The notes: generated by a model from the sequence alone, not told the origin. A stretch of DNA of 64,000 nucleotides from Geosporobacter ferrireducens (GCF_001750685.1 NZ_CP017269.1:62001-126000); one strand, 5' to 3'; positions 1 to 9,232 are shown, counted from the first letter of the stretch. Numbers and translations: made by a program.

Positions 1-264
1 AAATGTTTCGTTGTCCATAAAATAGTACAAATCTCCATCATTGTAGAGATACTGCATTCCCTTCGTTTCGATATGGGCCTTTGGGAATTTGTCATTTGGG
101 TTAAAAGCTTCCTCACGAATAGATCCAGTTGTTACGCTTTTGTACTTTGTTCTTACGAAAGCAGCTCCTTTACCAGGCTTTACGTGTTGGAAATCAACCA
201 CAACAAAGGGTTCGCCATTTATTTCAAATGTAACACCTTTTCTAAAATCTGAAGCTGAAATCAT
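1..264 (-). CDS. efp: Elongation factor P, N-terminal part (cut by window edge)
   Basis: The 88 visible codons encode the N-terminal KOW-like domain of EF-P, which binds between the P and E sites and relieves ribosome stalling at polyproline stretches. The start (ISASDFRKG) and the segment [18 protein letters not shown] are characteristic; the KPGKGAAF loop contains the lysine that is modified in some bacteria. The ATG lies behind a GGAGGG ribosome binding site. The rest of the gene is beyond position 1. It follows the M24 peptidase gene on the same strand, a common clostridial order. Confidence 0.96.
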   Translation of the reverse strand, partial: MISASDFRKGVTFEINGEPFVVVDFQHVKPGKGAAFVRTKYKSVTTGSIREEAFNPNDKFPKAHIETKGMQYLYNDGDLYYFMDNETF

Positions 265-424
265 GTATATCCCTCCATATGCTTATAATTGAATATATTT
301 ATCTATCGGTTTATAGAGAACCAATAGCTTTTTCCCTTTCAAATCTTTTTATAAGGTTGTCATTCATAGCAACAGCGAAGGGTCTCAATGATTAAGATTC
401 TTCACTGCGTTTAGAATGGCGCTT

Positions 425-1486
425 CTATAATTCAATTAATTCCTTTGTAGACTTAGACAATGTACGGTGGCCTGTTTCCGTCACCAATACCAAATCTTCT
501 ATTCTTACGCCGCCAAAGTCAGGTAAGTAGATACCGGGTTCGTCGGTCACAATCATGCCTGGCTGCAGTACATCCTTCCCTAAAGGGGACAGCCGGGGCG
601 ATTCATGGACTTCCAATCCAACACCATGCCCTAGTCCATGTCCAAAATATGCTCCATAGCCTTTGGCGGAGATAATATCACGGGCAACCCGATCTACTTC
701 GATACCTGTGACACCCGGTTTGATAAATGCTAATGCCTTTAACTGAGCATCTAATACGATTGTATAAATCTCCCGCTGCTTTTCAGAGGCTTTTCCTACT
801 ACAATCGTTCGCGTCATATCAGAGCAGTAGCCTTGGTAGACACAACCAAAATCCAAGGTGACAAAATCGCCTGTTTCAATCATTTTGTCTGAAGCTACTC
901 CATGGGGCAGTGAGGAACGCTTTCCAGAAGCTACAATACTATCAAAGGAAGTCGCGCTGGCGCCCTTTTTCTTCATAAAACTTTCTAGCTCCAAAGCGAT
1001 CTCCCACTCAGTAACACCCGGTTTTATATATCGGCAGATATGAGAAAAGGCTTCATCGGTTATTTTGGCTGCTTTTTCAATTAATGCAATCTCTTGATCA
1101 TCTTTTATGATTCTCAACTTTTCAAGGGTACTCCCCAAGGATTCGAAAGCAATACGGGGAAGCTTTTCAGTAAGCTCCTTATATTCTTGATAGGTAACAA
1201 AGTCACCTTCAAAACCCATGTGCTGAATTGGAAAGCCTTCTAAAATTTGATAAAGGGTTTTTTCACTGGAATGCTGAAGGATCTCATAACCTTTGCACTG
1301 GACAGCAGCTTGTTCTACATAACGAAAATCTGTGATAAAATAAGCTTTATCTGTGGTGATAAAAACATATCCGGAAGTACCGGTAAAACCGCTCATATAT
1401 CTTCTGTTTTCTGGTTTATAGATTAATGCGCTGTCCAGCTTCATTTCCTCCAGCAGTTTTCGAAGCTTAGCAATCCTTATCTCCAT
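425..1486 (-). CDS. Xaa-Pro aminopeptidase / M24 metallopeptidase
   Basis: A 353-residue cytosolic metallopeptidase of the M24B family, which removes N-terminal residues that precede proline or cleaves X-Pro dipeptides. An N-terminal creatinase-like domain spans about residues 1-125. The pita-bread catalytic domain follows, with all five dimetal ligands visible: Asp in TLDFGC, Asp in CSDMTRT, His in GHGLGHGVG, Glu in TDEPGIY and Glu in VRIEDLV. The length is normal. It lies between the comFB-like gene and efp, the usual neighbourhood in Clostridia. Whether it is PepP- or PepQ-like cannot be decided by eye. Confidence 0.92.
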   Translation of the reverse strand: MEIRIAKLRKLLEEMKLDSALIYKPENRRYMSGFTGTSGYVFITTDKAYFITDFRYVEQAAVQCKGYEILQHSSEKTLYQILEGFPIQHMGFEGDFVTYQEYKELTEKLPRIAFESLGSTLEKLRIIKDDQEIALIEKAAKITDEAFSHICRYIKPGVTEWEIALELESFMKKKGASATSFDSIVASGKRSSLPHGVASDKMIETGDFVTLDFGCVYQGYCSDMTRTIVVGKASEKQREIYTIVLDAQLKALAFIKPGVTGIEVDRVARDIISAKGYGAYFGHGLGHGVGLEVHESPRLSPLGKDVLQPGMIVTDEPGIYLPDFGGVRIEDLVLVTETGHRTLSKSTKELIEL

Positions 1487-1656
1487 AGTGAGCCCCCTTT
1501 TCAGAAAATATTCATAAGTTTTCCAATGATGCTAAAGAATTCCTCTGCAGAATCCTATAATATGATAACACAATTTTGCTTATTTGAATACAATTTTTAA
1601 AGGATTACTACATATTATAACCAACTATCAGAGAAATTTACAAAACACACAGACAT

Positions 1657-1920
1657 TTAATGATGTCTTTTGTTATTGGAGACAATATCGATGGCATGAA
1701 TAATTGATCTGATTACATCGGTTTCAAACTGCAGATACATTTCATTGACCCTGCTGTAAACCTCACCTTCTTGTGTCACCACATAATGAGGTTTCAGGTT
1801 GTTTAATGTGATCGCCTTAATATCGAGAATACACTGTTCACAAGTGCAGATACTTGGGAAAGCTTTTAACATAGAAGGCAGTATATGCTCTACCACGTCT
1901 TCCATATAATTTTTCAACAT
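1657..1920 (-). CDS. ComFB-like late competence family protein
   Basis: An 87-residue soluble protein resembling the ComFB family. It begins LKNYMEDVVEHILPSML and has a CTCEQCILDIKAITLN segment with three closely spaced cysteines (CTCEQC). ComFB is encoded in the Bacillus competence operon. In cyanobacteria ComFB-type proteins bind cyclic nucleotides, including c-di-GMP, which would suit a pilus locus (that link is inference). The gene lies 81 bp after the pseudopilin block on the same strand, behind a GGGGGTC ribosome binding site. Confidence 0.75.
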   Translation of the reverse strand: MLKNYMEDVVEHILPSMLKAFPSICTCEQCILDIKAITLNNLKPHYVVTQEGEVYSRVNEMYLQFETDVIRSIIHAIDIVSNNKRHH

Positions 1921-2001
1921 AATTTGACCCCCTTAATATGTGCTTTTTTGAAGAATTCCATAAAAAAGAGAAAAATCCTTTCTTTTTATACATTATTCAT
2001 T

Positions 2002-2517
2002 TTAATAATTTCGAAAATATACTTCATTTTCTGCCTCAAACTTCGCACTTCCGCGGCTGCTGACCAAAAAGATCCGTATTCCTCTGCAGTTTTGGTAAGT
2101 TTCTTCTATGGGTTCAATCTGCAACAGCTCAATATCATTGGCATAAATTACATTGGCCTCGCTTCCATAGCCATACCACAGACTCTTAAGACTTTTTTTA
2201 TGCTCAATCACCAGCTTCTTTTTTGCTAAATTACCCTGAGGACTGTTGTCAAAAATAATTTTCTTCACATGACCCCGTGCTGCATCATAAAAGTCTACAT
2301 GTTGAATTCCCTTGGTAAAAATTAAATTATCTACCAGCTCTTCCATGGCGATTTGTAGATGATACTGCACCTCTAGCTGTTCCTCAGCCTGTACAAAAAA
2401 GTGATAATGGTAGAGAAAATAGGTATACAGTGGAAATAAAACAAGACAGGCAATTGCCAATGTCACCAATAATTCCATTGCGCTGTAGCCTTTTTGATCA
2501 AGAGCTTTTGATTTCAT
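2002..2517 (-). CDS. Type IV pilin-like protein (minor pseudopilin)
   Basis: A 171-residue protein with a class III signal: DQKG followed by the cleavage site and YSAMELLVTLAIACLV, giving Glu at mature position 5 and a hydrophobic N-terminal helix. The remainder is a globular head without a clear family. It overlaps the preceding pseudopilin gene by 20 bp, so translation is probably coupled. It is the last pilin-like gene of a four-gene block and is followed by comFB. The likely role is in a tip or priming complex of the type IV pilus, processed by the PilD encoded at 9.3-10 kb. Confidence 0.8.
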   Translation of the reverse strand: MKSKALDQKGYSAMELLVTLAIACLVLFPLYTYFLYHYHFFVQAEEQLEVQYHLQIAMEELVDNLIFTKGIQHVDFYDAARGHVKKIIFDNSPQGNLAKKKLVIEHKKSLKSLWYGYGSEANVIYANDIELLQIEPIEETYQNCRGIRIFLVSSRGSAKFEAENEVYFRNY

Positions 2518-2941
2518 CCTTCAATAACACTCTCCCACTGGCAGGTACAATCGTAATTTCATAATATCTGCCGGATTTTTTATCACGCACAGAAATGGTG
2601 CCGGACCAAGAAGGTGCACCATTTTGATTAAAACGGATAACCTGAGCAGGATAAAGAAGTTGCATATGTTTTGGAAGCTCAACGGTTTTCAATTCCTTTG
2701 AACCATTCAAAACCCGATAATATTCTTCATGGAGCAAAATCCGATATGCTCCCCCTTCTGTCATCTTCATAAGCCGAATATACCGTATATCCGCACAAAG
2801 TTCCCGGCTATAGACCTTCATGTTAAAAAAGGTTTTGTCCATACGAGGTGCTGCTATTGAGGTCAACAGACTCATTAAACTGACTACCAAAACCAGTTCA
2901 ATCAAGGTATATCCCTTTTGCTTTACCTTCACTGGAGTCAC
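2498..2941 (-). CDS. GspH-like type IV pseudopilin
   Basis: A 147-residue pseudopilin. KQKG precedes the processing site and YTLIELVLVVSLMSLLTSIA, with Glu5, forms the helix. The head resembles GspH/FimT minor pilins: a beta-rich C-terminal part with short loops, including VSVRDKKSGRYYEITIVPASGRV-type strands. The start shown is GTG; a second GTG four codons in is possible. It lies 4 bp after the PilX-like gene and overlaps the next one, so the block is a tight operon. Confidence 0.8.
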   Translation of the reverse strand: MTPVKVKQKGYTLIELVLVVSLMSLLTSIAAPRMDKTFFNMKVYSRELCADIRYIRLMKMTEGGAYRILLHEEYYRVLNGSKELKTVELPKHMQLLYPAQVIRFNQNGAPSWSGTISVRDKKSGRYYEITIVPASGRVLLKDEIKSS

Positions 2942-2945
2942 CTGC

Positions 2946-3506
2946 CTATTCTATAGGAAGATAGATGATACGGATTAAACTTTCCGGATTTATAGCAGTT
3001 AAGTGTTGCGGATTATTTGGAACGTCAATTTCGATACGCGCCTTTTGGTCGTGGAAAACCCTATAATAAGTAGCCGTGGACTCAAGAAGAATTTTGCAGG
3101 GTTCATAATGGTTACGAAAGGACTCAAAGGATAAGAGGGTTACCATCGGCGGTGTTTCTGAATGCACGGTATCAAGGTGTGTATAGGTATGATTTTGCAG
3201 AAGGGGCAATAATTGTTCATTCAGCTTCGTAATATACTGCTGTTTCCATTGCACATTATTTATTTCATCGACAGAAATTGCATGTAAGGTTGTTTCTATT
3301 TCATTTGCAATTAAGGCATAAGCTTCTTCTATGGCCGCTTCTGCAAGATAAAAGGCATGCTTGTGATGCTGACTGACCAGCTTCATCTTGTAGTTTATCG
3401 TACTCAGGTCCAATAGGGCAGCACCAAGAGTACTGAGGATGGCAAAAAAAATCAGAACAACGGCCAAAACAGAGCCTTGATTTGAAGGATGGGATTTAGG
3501 TTTCAC
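2946..3506 (-). CDS. PilX/GspK-like pilus assembly protein
   Basis: A 186-residue protein with an N-terminal SNQG/SVLAVVLIFFAILSTLG segment. It resembles a class III signal but lacks Glu at mature position 5, as in GspK/PilX-type tip pilins. The following YKMKLVSQHHKHAFYLAEAAIEEA region matches the AEA-type helix common in PilX-N proteins. The GTG start has a strong AAGGAGGAG ribosome binding site. A position at the pilus tip is inferred from family and context. Confidence 0.72.
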   Translation of the reverse strand: MKPKSHPSNQGSVLAVVLIFFAILSTLGAALLDLSTINYKMKLVSQHHKHAFYLAEAAIEEAYALIANEIETTLHAISVDEINNVQWKQQYITKLNEQLLPLLQNHTYTHLDTVHSETPPMVTLLSFESFRNHYEPCKILLESTATYYRVFHDQKARIEIDVPNNPQHLTAINPESLIRIIYLPIE

Positions 3507-3519
3507 GAGTATCTCCTCC

Positions 3520-3897
3520 TTAAGTGTTTGTGCGAAGACTCAACATTCGGAGTATTTCCCGGTCATTCTCTAAGTCTCTTATTTGAATCTCCAGCTTTTG
3601 CAGCCGATGAGACAGCCTGGAGTCGGAATGAGGTTCAATGCTCCATATGATCTTTACATTTTTATCTGGCAGAATGATCTCCATGGGATTTGTGTTGATA
3701 TCTGCGGTGTGCTTCGCACGCTCCATATACTGCTGTGCCAAATGTGTGTGTTCTAACATCGTTCTAGATTGTTGATTGATTCGATGGGTAGTTATAAACA
3801 GCATTGAAATGGGTATCAAGAGAATGCCAATCAGAGCAAACCCCACAATAACTTCTATGAGAGTTAGTCCCCCTTTGTAGAATAGCTGCTTCTTCAT
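3520..3897 (-). CDS. GspI/PilV-like type IV pseudopilin
   Basis: A 125-residue pseudopilin with a short leader, YKGG, the processing site and LTLIEVIVGFALIGILLIPI with Glu5. The head carries LEHTHLAQQYMERAK, typical of PilV/GspI minor pilins. The ATG at 3897 is preferred to an upstream in-frame ATG at 3918 because GGAGGGG sits six bases before it. It is the first gene of the block and diverges from the c-di-GMP enzyme at 4104; the 206 bp between them should hold both promoters. Confidence 0.8.
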   Translation of the reverse strand: MKKQLFYKGGLTLIEVIVGFALIGILLIPISMLFITTHRINQQSRTMLEHTHLAQQYMERAKHTADINTNPMEIILPDKNVKIIWSIEPHSDSRLSHRLQKLEIQIRDLENDREILRMLSLRTNT

Positions 3898-4103
3898 ACA
3901 CAACCCCTCCGAACTCAAATCAATATACTAATGAATTCTATATCTTCCAAAAAAATCCTTTTTTAAAATAAAGAAAATTGTAAAAATTTCACATAATCAA
4001 AAGATTTAGTACGTGATAATTGTCGAATATCATATAAAAAGAGGAAAATTATGTAGCATGGCGAAATAGCTTCTATGGCCTTTTGATTTTATGGAGGGAA
4101 TAG

Positions 4104-6350
4104 ATGATGAGAAGCGACAACTTATTTGCAAAAACTAATATGGGATACTCCGCCGACGATCATTCCTTTATGGTCGCAGGCAATAGAAAGGAAACTGCTG
4201 ATGGCAGCCTTTTGAGAGAAACTCTAATGATGGCTGAATTCACTGTTGAAAATGCCACGGATCTAATCTTTTGGATTGAATATACAGGGAAACTGTTCTT
4301 TGCCAATAAGGCAGCCTGCCAGCTTTTAGGCTATCATAAACCAGAGTTTTTAACGATGACTGTTTTCGATATTCTAAACAATTATTCACAAAGTCAGTGG
4401 GAAGATCATTGGACAGAGATCACCCGTTATCATACCATGTCTTATGATACTTCCATGAAAACAAAGATGAAGGCCCTTATTCCTGTTGAGGTTACCTTTG
4501 ATTATATGAACTTTCAAGGAATAGAATATGTCTGCATCTTTGCCCGTGACATCACCTATAGAAAAAAGGCTGATGAAAAATTTGAAAACCTCCATAAACT
4601 CTTGATGAATGTGGTTTCCTCCATTCCTGGTATACTTTCTGTAATTGACTGTTACTATAATGTGGTATACAGCAACTGGCCTGAATTTGATACGGGATTA
4701 GAAATAAAGACGATCTTGGGTGAAAAATGTTTTCGTACCTGCAAATATATAAAAGAAAATTATAACAACTGTGTAGCGAAGGTTGTCTTTGAAACCAAGA
4801 AGCCATTAGTGGGTAAGCAGGTGAAGATGCGGAACAGCAGATGGATGGAGCTTAACTGCTTCCCTCTCTTTGATGAGCAAGGTAATCTGGAAATGGTTGT
4901 AGAATATGTAACCGACATAACCGCGTACAAGCATGCGGAGGAAGTCATCCGGGAAAGCGAGGAGCGCTGGCAGCTGGCACTTCGAGGCAACAGTGACGGA
5001 ATCTGGGACTGGAATGTCAAGACCAATGAAGCCTTCTACTCTGCCCGCTGGAAAGAAATGCTAGGATTTGAAGATCATGAACTGGATAATACATTCTATA
5101 GCTATACAAAACTGATTCATCCCCATGATATCGGGCAAGTGATGAAGGCCATGAATGACCATATGAAGAAAAACATATCTTATTATTCCCTAGAGCATCG
5201 AATGATGTGCAAGGACGGCACCTATAAATGGATATTGGCCCGAGCTCAGGCCATATGGGATGAAGAAGGCAATGTTATCCGTATGGCAGGATCCCATACA
5301 GATATTAATGAACGAAAAAAAGCTGAGGATGAAGTTCGCTACCTCAGCTTTCACGATAAACTGACAGGCTTATACAACCGCGCCTATTTTGAAGAGGAAC
5401 TAAAAAGACTGGATACAGAAAGACAGCTCCCCCTCTCTATTATCATCGGAGACCTCAATGGACTTAAACTGACCAATGACGTTTTCGGTCATCACGAGGG
5501 AGACAAGCTGCTGATCAAGATTGCCGACATCTTAAGGAGCAGCTGTAGAAAAAGCGACATCATCTCCCGCTGGGGTGGTGATGAGTATGCCATCATCCTG
5601 CCTAAGACCGATGAAAAAGTAAGTCAGGAGATCTGTGCACGGATTAATGCTGCCTGCGTAGAGGCAGAAAGTGAGCTGATCAAGCCCAGTATTTCTCTGG
5701 GAAGTGCTACCAAGTCCATCATGAACCAAGAAGTATCTCAAATTATTAAGGAGGCTGAGGATCGCATGTATCAGCACAAGCTGTTAGAGAGCCAAAGCAA
5801 TCATAGTGTGATCATCTCCTCTCTTGAGAAGACTCTCTATGAAAGAAGCCATGAGACTGAAGCGCATGCACAGCGGATGCGCAAAACCTGCCATCAGTTA
5901 GGATTAGAGCTCGGCTTGGCAGATAAGGAACAAGATGACTTGAGTCTTTTTTGCCTTCTTCATGACATTGGTAAAATCGCCATCGCCGACAGCATTCTGA
6001 TGAAGGCGGACAAGCTCACCGCCGAAGAGTGGGAGACGATGAAAAAGCATCCAGAAATCGGCTATCGGATCGCTGAGTCCTCTAAGAAGCTCTCACATAT
6101 TTCAGAATACATACTCCACCACCATGAACGATGGGATGGTACAGGCTACCCGAATGGATTAAAGGGATTGGAAATTCCCAAGCTGTCGCGGATGCTCTCC
6201 ATCGTTGATGCCTATGACGTGATGACCCATTCCAGGATTTACAAGAAGGCTATGCGTAAGCAGGATGCCTTAAGAGAAATTAACCGATGTTCCGGAACTC
6301 AGTTTGATCCACATATTGCAAAGACATTTATCAAGATGATGAGTCGGTAA
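4104..6350 (+). CDS. PAS-PAS-PAS-GGDEF-HD-GYP c-di-GMP enzyme
   Basis: A 748-residue cytosolic signalling protein with no membrane segment. Three PAS/PAC units cover about residues 40-155, 160-280 and 285-405. A diguanylate cyclase domain (about 410-565) follows, with active-site GGDEY and an RKSD inhibitory site five residues before it. A C-terminal HD-GYP phosphodiesterase (about 570-748) has LLHDIGKIAIAD, HHHERWDGTGYPNG and VDAYDVMT. Both catalytic motifs look intact, so it may both make and degrade c-di-GMP under PAS control. It is the only plus-strand gene inside the pilus region, and a c-di-GMP-II riboswitch lies 4.6 kb away. The ribosome binding site is GGAGGG. Confidence 0.93.
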   Translation: MMRSDNLFAKTNMGYSADDHSFMVAGNRKETADGSLLRETLMMAEFTVENATDLIFWIEYTGKLFFANKAACQLLGYHKPEFLTMTVFDILNNYSQSQWEDHWTEITRYHTMSYDTSMKTKMKALIPVEVTFDYMNFQGIEYVCIFARDITYRKKADEKFENLHKLLMNVVSSIPGILSVIDCYYNVVYSNWPEFDTGLEIKTILGEKCFRTCKYIKENYNNCVAKVVFETKKPLVGKQVKMRNSRWMELNCFPLFDEQGNLEMVVEYVTDITAYKHAEEVIRESEERWQLALRGNSDGIWDWNVKTNEAFYSARWKEMLGFEDHELDNTFYSYTKLIHPHDIGQVMKAMNDHMKKNISYYSLEHRMMCKDGTYKWILARAQAIWDEEGNVIRMAGSHTDINERKKAEDEVRYLSFHDKLTGLYNRAYFEEELKRLDTERQLPLSIIIGDLNGLKLTNDVFGHHEGDKLLIKIADILRSSCRKSDIISRWGGDEYAIILPKTDEKVSQEICARINAACVEAESELIKPSISLGSATKSIMNQEVSQIIKEAEDRMYQHKLLESQSNHSVIISSLEKTLYERSHETEAHAQRMRKTCHQLGLELGLADKEQDDLSLFCLLHDIGKIAIADSILMKADKLTAEEWETMKKHPEIGYRIAESSKKLSHISEYILHHHERWDGTGYPNGLKGLEIPKLSRMLSIVDAYDVMTHSRIYKKAMRKQDALREINRCSGTQFDPHIAKTFIKMMSR

Positions 6351-6357
6351 TATCTTA

Positions 6358-6408
6358 AATAAAAAGCGATTGAGTTTCCACTCTTGAAAACTCAATCGCT
6401 TTTTATTT
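6358..6408. terminator. Bidirectional intrinsic terminator
   Basis: AAAAAGCGATTGAGTTT pairs with AAACTCAATCGCTTTTT across a 10-base loop, with A/T runs on both sides. It separates the convergent c-di-GMP enzyme and pilO genes and can terminate both. Confidence 0.93.
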
Positions 6409-7591
6409 ATTTTGTATGATATAACAAATAAACCGCTTCCGCCCTCGTTAGATATGCATTTTTATTATCCAGTCCATTGGAAATAATATTCTTTTCGGAT
6501 TTGATTTTCTCACCCATCTGATTCCAGCTAAAGTCCGGTTTAGATAGTACGGGACGCATCATATACTCCACTTCCCCGTAGGTGATAGGTGCTCGTGGAC
6601 GCAAGGTATTGTCCTTATAGCCGGCTACATAACCGCCTAAATATCCCTTAAAGATTGCTTTAGCCATGGAGTTTTCATAGCTGCCTAATGTTCCATAATC
6701 CTCAAATTTTGTCAGATCGATTTTTTCTTCCGGCATTGGCCACTGATAGAGCCGGTCTAGCATGATGACAAATTCTCCCCTGGTCATAGCTTCATCAGGC
6801 TTAAAGTTGTTGTCTGCGTCTCCTCTAACATAAAACTTGCCGCCAAAGTCGTTGATCTCCGTTTCCGCCCAATGCCCTTTGATATCCGCAAAGGACTTAT
6901 ACTCTTCATTTTTCAGCTTTGAAGGATCTCCACCGATAAACAGGTAATTAATGTTTAAACCCCCTTGCGGAGTTACTGCTAAGAATGGATTTTCCTTAAA
7001 GTAATCTTCATCTATGTACCATCGGAACAAGTCGTCTTTTAAATCGGGACTATTCGGCATACGGTAAAAGACTAATTCGAGATTTCCTGTAAGCTTGCTG
7101 CTTTCTTTACTGGTCATGTTGATATTTTTGACCACGATTTTCTTTTGAAATTTCCAAAAAGTCCTAAGCTGTTTCATGAGAGAGGAATAATCACCCTCAT
7201 ATGACAGATTGACAGTTGCTGCGTCTATTTCTATTTCCCCTAGTTGCTCTTTTGTATAAGGCGTAAAGGTAATGTTTTCTACTTTGAAAGTATCATCTTG
7301 GAAGAATTCATTGAAAAGCAATATTAACTCTTCCTGCTCAGTATTGGTAAAGTATTTGGATGTGATTTCATAGATTTGCTCATTCATTTGAAAAATATTA
7401 TCATCCAGCTGTTTTTCCACCGCAGGAGCATTTTCCAGCTTTGTTATCTCGGTTTCAAAACGCTGCTTCTCCTGTTTTAATGCATCGACCTGAAGGAGCT
7501 GAGGTGTAATAAGAAACTGATAATATCCCCATAAAAAGACAACAGCCCCCAGGAGGGATACCAGTGTTTTTTCCCGTCTCGTCAGCTTCAT
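6407..7591 (-). CDS. PilO-like pilus alignment protein fused to S-layer homology repeats
   Basis: A 394-residue protein with two parts. Residues 1-195 resemble PilO: a short cytosolic start, one membrane helix (TLVSLLGAVVFLWGYYQFL), a coiled coil, and a ferredoxin-like periplasmic fold. After a linker, residues from about 230 on carry S-layer homology (SLH) repeats: FADIKGHWAETEINDFGGK, then MTRGEFVIMLDRLY, then KAIFKGYLGGYVAGYKDNTLRP, and a third partial repeat at the end (LTRAEAVYLLYH). SLH repeats bind pyruvylated secondary wall polymers. The fusion suggests that the inner-membrane PilMNO platform is anchored directly to the cell wall. It is last in pilD-pilM-pilN-pilO, one base after pilN. 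Confidence 0.85.
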   Translation of the reverse strand: MKLTRREKTLVSLLGAVVFLWGYYQFLITPQLLQVDALKQEKQRFETEITKLENAPAVEKQLDDNIFQMNEQIYEITSKYFTNTEQEELILLFNEFFQDDTFKVENITFTPYTKEQLGEIEIDAATVNLSYEGDYSSLMKQLRTFWKFQKKIVVKNINMTSKESSKLTGNLELVFYRMPNSPDLKDDLFRWYIDEDYFKENPFLAVTPQGGLNINYLFIGGDPSKLKNEEYKSFADIKGHWAETEINDFGGKFYVRGDADNNFKPDEAMTRGEFVIMLDRLYQWPMPEEKIDLTKFEDYGTLGSYENSMAKAIFKGYLGGYVAGYKDNTLRPRAPITYGEVEYMMRPVLSKPDFSWNQMGEKIKSEKNIISNGLDNKNAYLTRAEAVYLLYHTK

Positions 7592-7592
7592 T

Positions 7593-8141
7593 CTAATTCA
7601 CATCCTTTACTGCGAACTGCAATGAAAAATCATACTCGTTTTCTTTAAAACTTATATTTGCAACATGGATATCAGAAAATTTATTGGTAGCACGCAGATT
7701 GTATTGCAGTTCGGCAACAGCAGACTTGTCTCGTGCTTTTCCTGCAATATTGACATTAGAATCTGAAATATTCAAAGAATCAAACTGTAGATCTTTTGGA
7801 ATCGAATCCATAATGGTTTGGATGAATTGTTCATCGAGTATTTCAATTTTTTGCAGCTCTTTTTCATTATTTTGTATGATCGGAAGAACTTTTTTAATCT
7901 CTTCCAACTTTGCCTGCTTGTCTTCAACCCGCTGTAACTTTTCCTTTGCCTCCGGTGCTTCCAATGTTGTTTTCATATGCTGAATATCTCTTTTCATATT
8001 CTGTACATAAAATAAATTAAATACGGGAAAAGATACGACAGCAGCGATTGATAAGGCTGTGATGCCATAGAAAATTTTTTGTTTATTTTCTTTACCTCTA
8101 TTTTTCATTACATAGGGTTCAAAAAAGTTTATATCTCTCAT
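7593..8141 (-). CDS. pilN: PilN-like pilus assembly protein
   Basis: A 182-residue bitopic membrane protein. The start MRDINFFEPY is the classic PilN tail that docks onto PilM. One membrane helix (about residues 24-46) and a coiled coil (about 50-110) follow, then a small alpha/beta domain resembling PilN/GspL. PilN and PilO form the inner-membrane alignment complex that links PilM and the motor to the pilus base. It starts 11 bp after pilM and is one base before the pilO-SLH gene. Confidence 0.88.
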   Translation of the reverse strand: MRDINFFEPYVMKNRGKENKQKIFYGITALSIAAVVSFPVFNLFYVQNMKRDIQHMKTTLEAPEAKEKLQRVEDKQAKLEEIKKVLPIIQNNEKELQKIEILDEQFIQTIMDSIPKDLQFDSLNISDSNVNIAGKARDKSAVAELQYNLRATNKFSDIHVANISFKENEYDFSLQFAVKDVN

Positions 8142-8152
8142 GGCTACCCTCC

Positions 8153-9232
8153 TTATCTTCGAATCATGGCTCCAAGGGCATTGATATATCCTGTTAAATC
8201 TATATTGCCCTTGATGCCGGATGTATTAACATTGCTGATAGTCTTAATCTTATAGGTAGGAATATTAACGGATTCCTCCATGTATTTTTCAATACCTGTT
8301 TGGTTGGCACTTCCGCCAAACAAGTAAATTTCATCAATTTTATTACCTGTACTTCTGGTAGTATGGTATTTAAAAACCCGCTCTATTTCATCAATCCAAG
8401 TATCAATACTGGACTTAATGATGTTAAGCGTTCGAGATTCCTCTGAATAATCTCCTTCGATTTCAGAAATATCACTTGCTTCCAACTTTTTGATTTTTGC
8501 TTGTTCCACTGAAAAATCCAAAAAATTGGACAGATTTGTTTCAATGTCTTTACCACCCATATTTAACAGCCGATTGAATTTAAAGCTTCCATTATCCAAT
8601 ATAGTAACATTCATATGATGATGGCCTAAATCAATGAGCGCAACCGTTTTGTCGGAAATAGCTGCGGCCTTGTTGATCTGGCAATTTGAATCGATAATCT
8701 TAGCAACTGTATTTGAATGGATATCCAGTGCAACCGGTTTTAAGTTGAGGGATTCTAAAAGAGAAAGATAACTTTCTACGATGGTTTTGGGTAATGCAGC
8801 CACCCAAATATTGGCATGCTTTGTATCCCCTTCTTTAAATTCTTCCAACAACTTGTACTGAATGACGTATTGCTCAAGCTCGATGGGGAGATACTGTTGA
8901 ATTTCATAACGAACCATTTCCTTTAGTTCTTGTGGCTTTACCATCGGTAAAACTATTTCCCGAGTAATAATCGTACTGCTTTCCAACGTACATACAACAG
9001 ACTTGGTACGAATTTTATTTGCTTCAAGTGTCCCTTCGATAACATCTTTCAGCTTTTGAATATTAATGATTTGTCCATCCTGATAGAGATCCGAAGGTAT
9101 TGGTACTGTAAAGGCTTTATCTAGCATAATCATGTCTTTGTCGATTTTTCCTATGACTATTTTTAAGCTGTATGTACCGATATCCAGTGACAAAAGCTCT
9201 TTCTCCTTCGAAGCAGCTTTACTTTTTCTCAA
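8153..9232 (-). CDS. pilM: PilM, actin-like type IV pilus protein
   Basis: A cytosolic actin-fold ATP-binding protein of about 359 residues that recruits PilN to the pilus base. Hallmarks are LSLDIGTYSLKIVIG (phosphate 1), ALIDLGHHHMNVTILDNG (phosphate 2) and YLFGGSANQTGIEKYMEE (adenosine site). I chose the TTG at 9232 because GGAGGAG lies just upstream and the protein then begins close to the family start. An ATG at 9280 would add 16 residues of unusual sequence within the end of pilD. Confidence 0.9.
   Translation of the reverse strand: MRKSKAASKEKELLSLDIGTYSLKIVIGKIDKDMIMLDKAFTVPIPSDLYQDGQIINIQKLKDVIEGTLEANKIRTKSVVCTLESSTIITREIVLPMVKPQELKEMVRYEIQQYLPIELEQYVIQYKLLEEFKEGDTKHANIWVAALPKTIVESYLSLLESLNLKPVALDIHSNTVAKIIDSNCQINKAAAISDKTVALIDLGHHHMNVTILDNGSFKFNRLLNMGGKDIETNLSNFLDFSVEQAKIKKLEASDISEIEGDYSEESRTLNIIKSSIDTWIDEIERVFKYHTTRSTGNKIDEIYLFGGSANQTGIEKYMEESVNIPTYKIKTISNVNTSGIKGNIDLTGYINALGAMIRR

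Noticed and set aside
89..292. Plus-strand open frame opposite efp
   Set aside because: It is the antisense shadow of the recognisable EF-P coding sequence.
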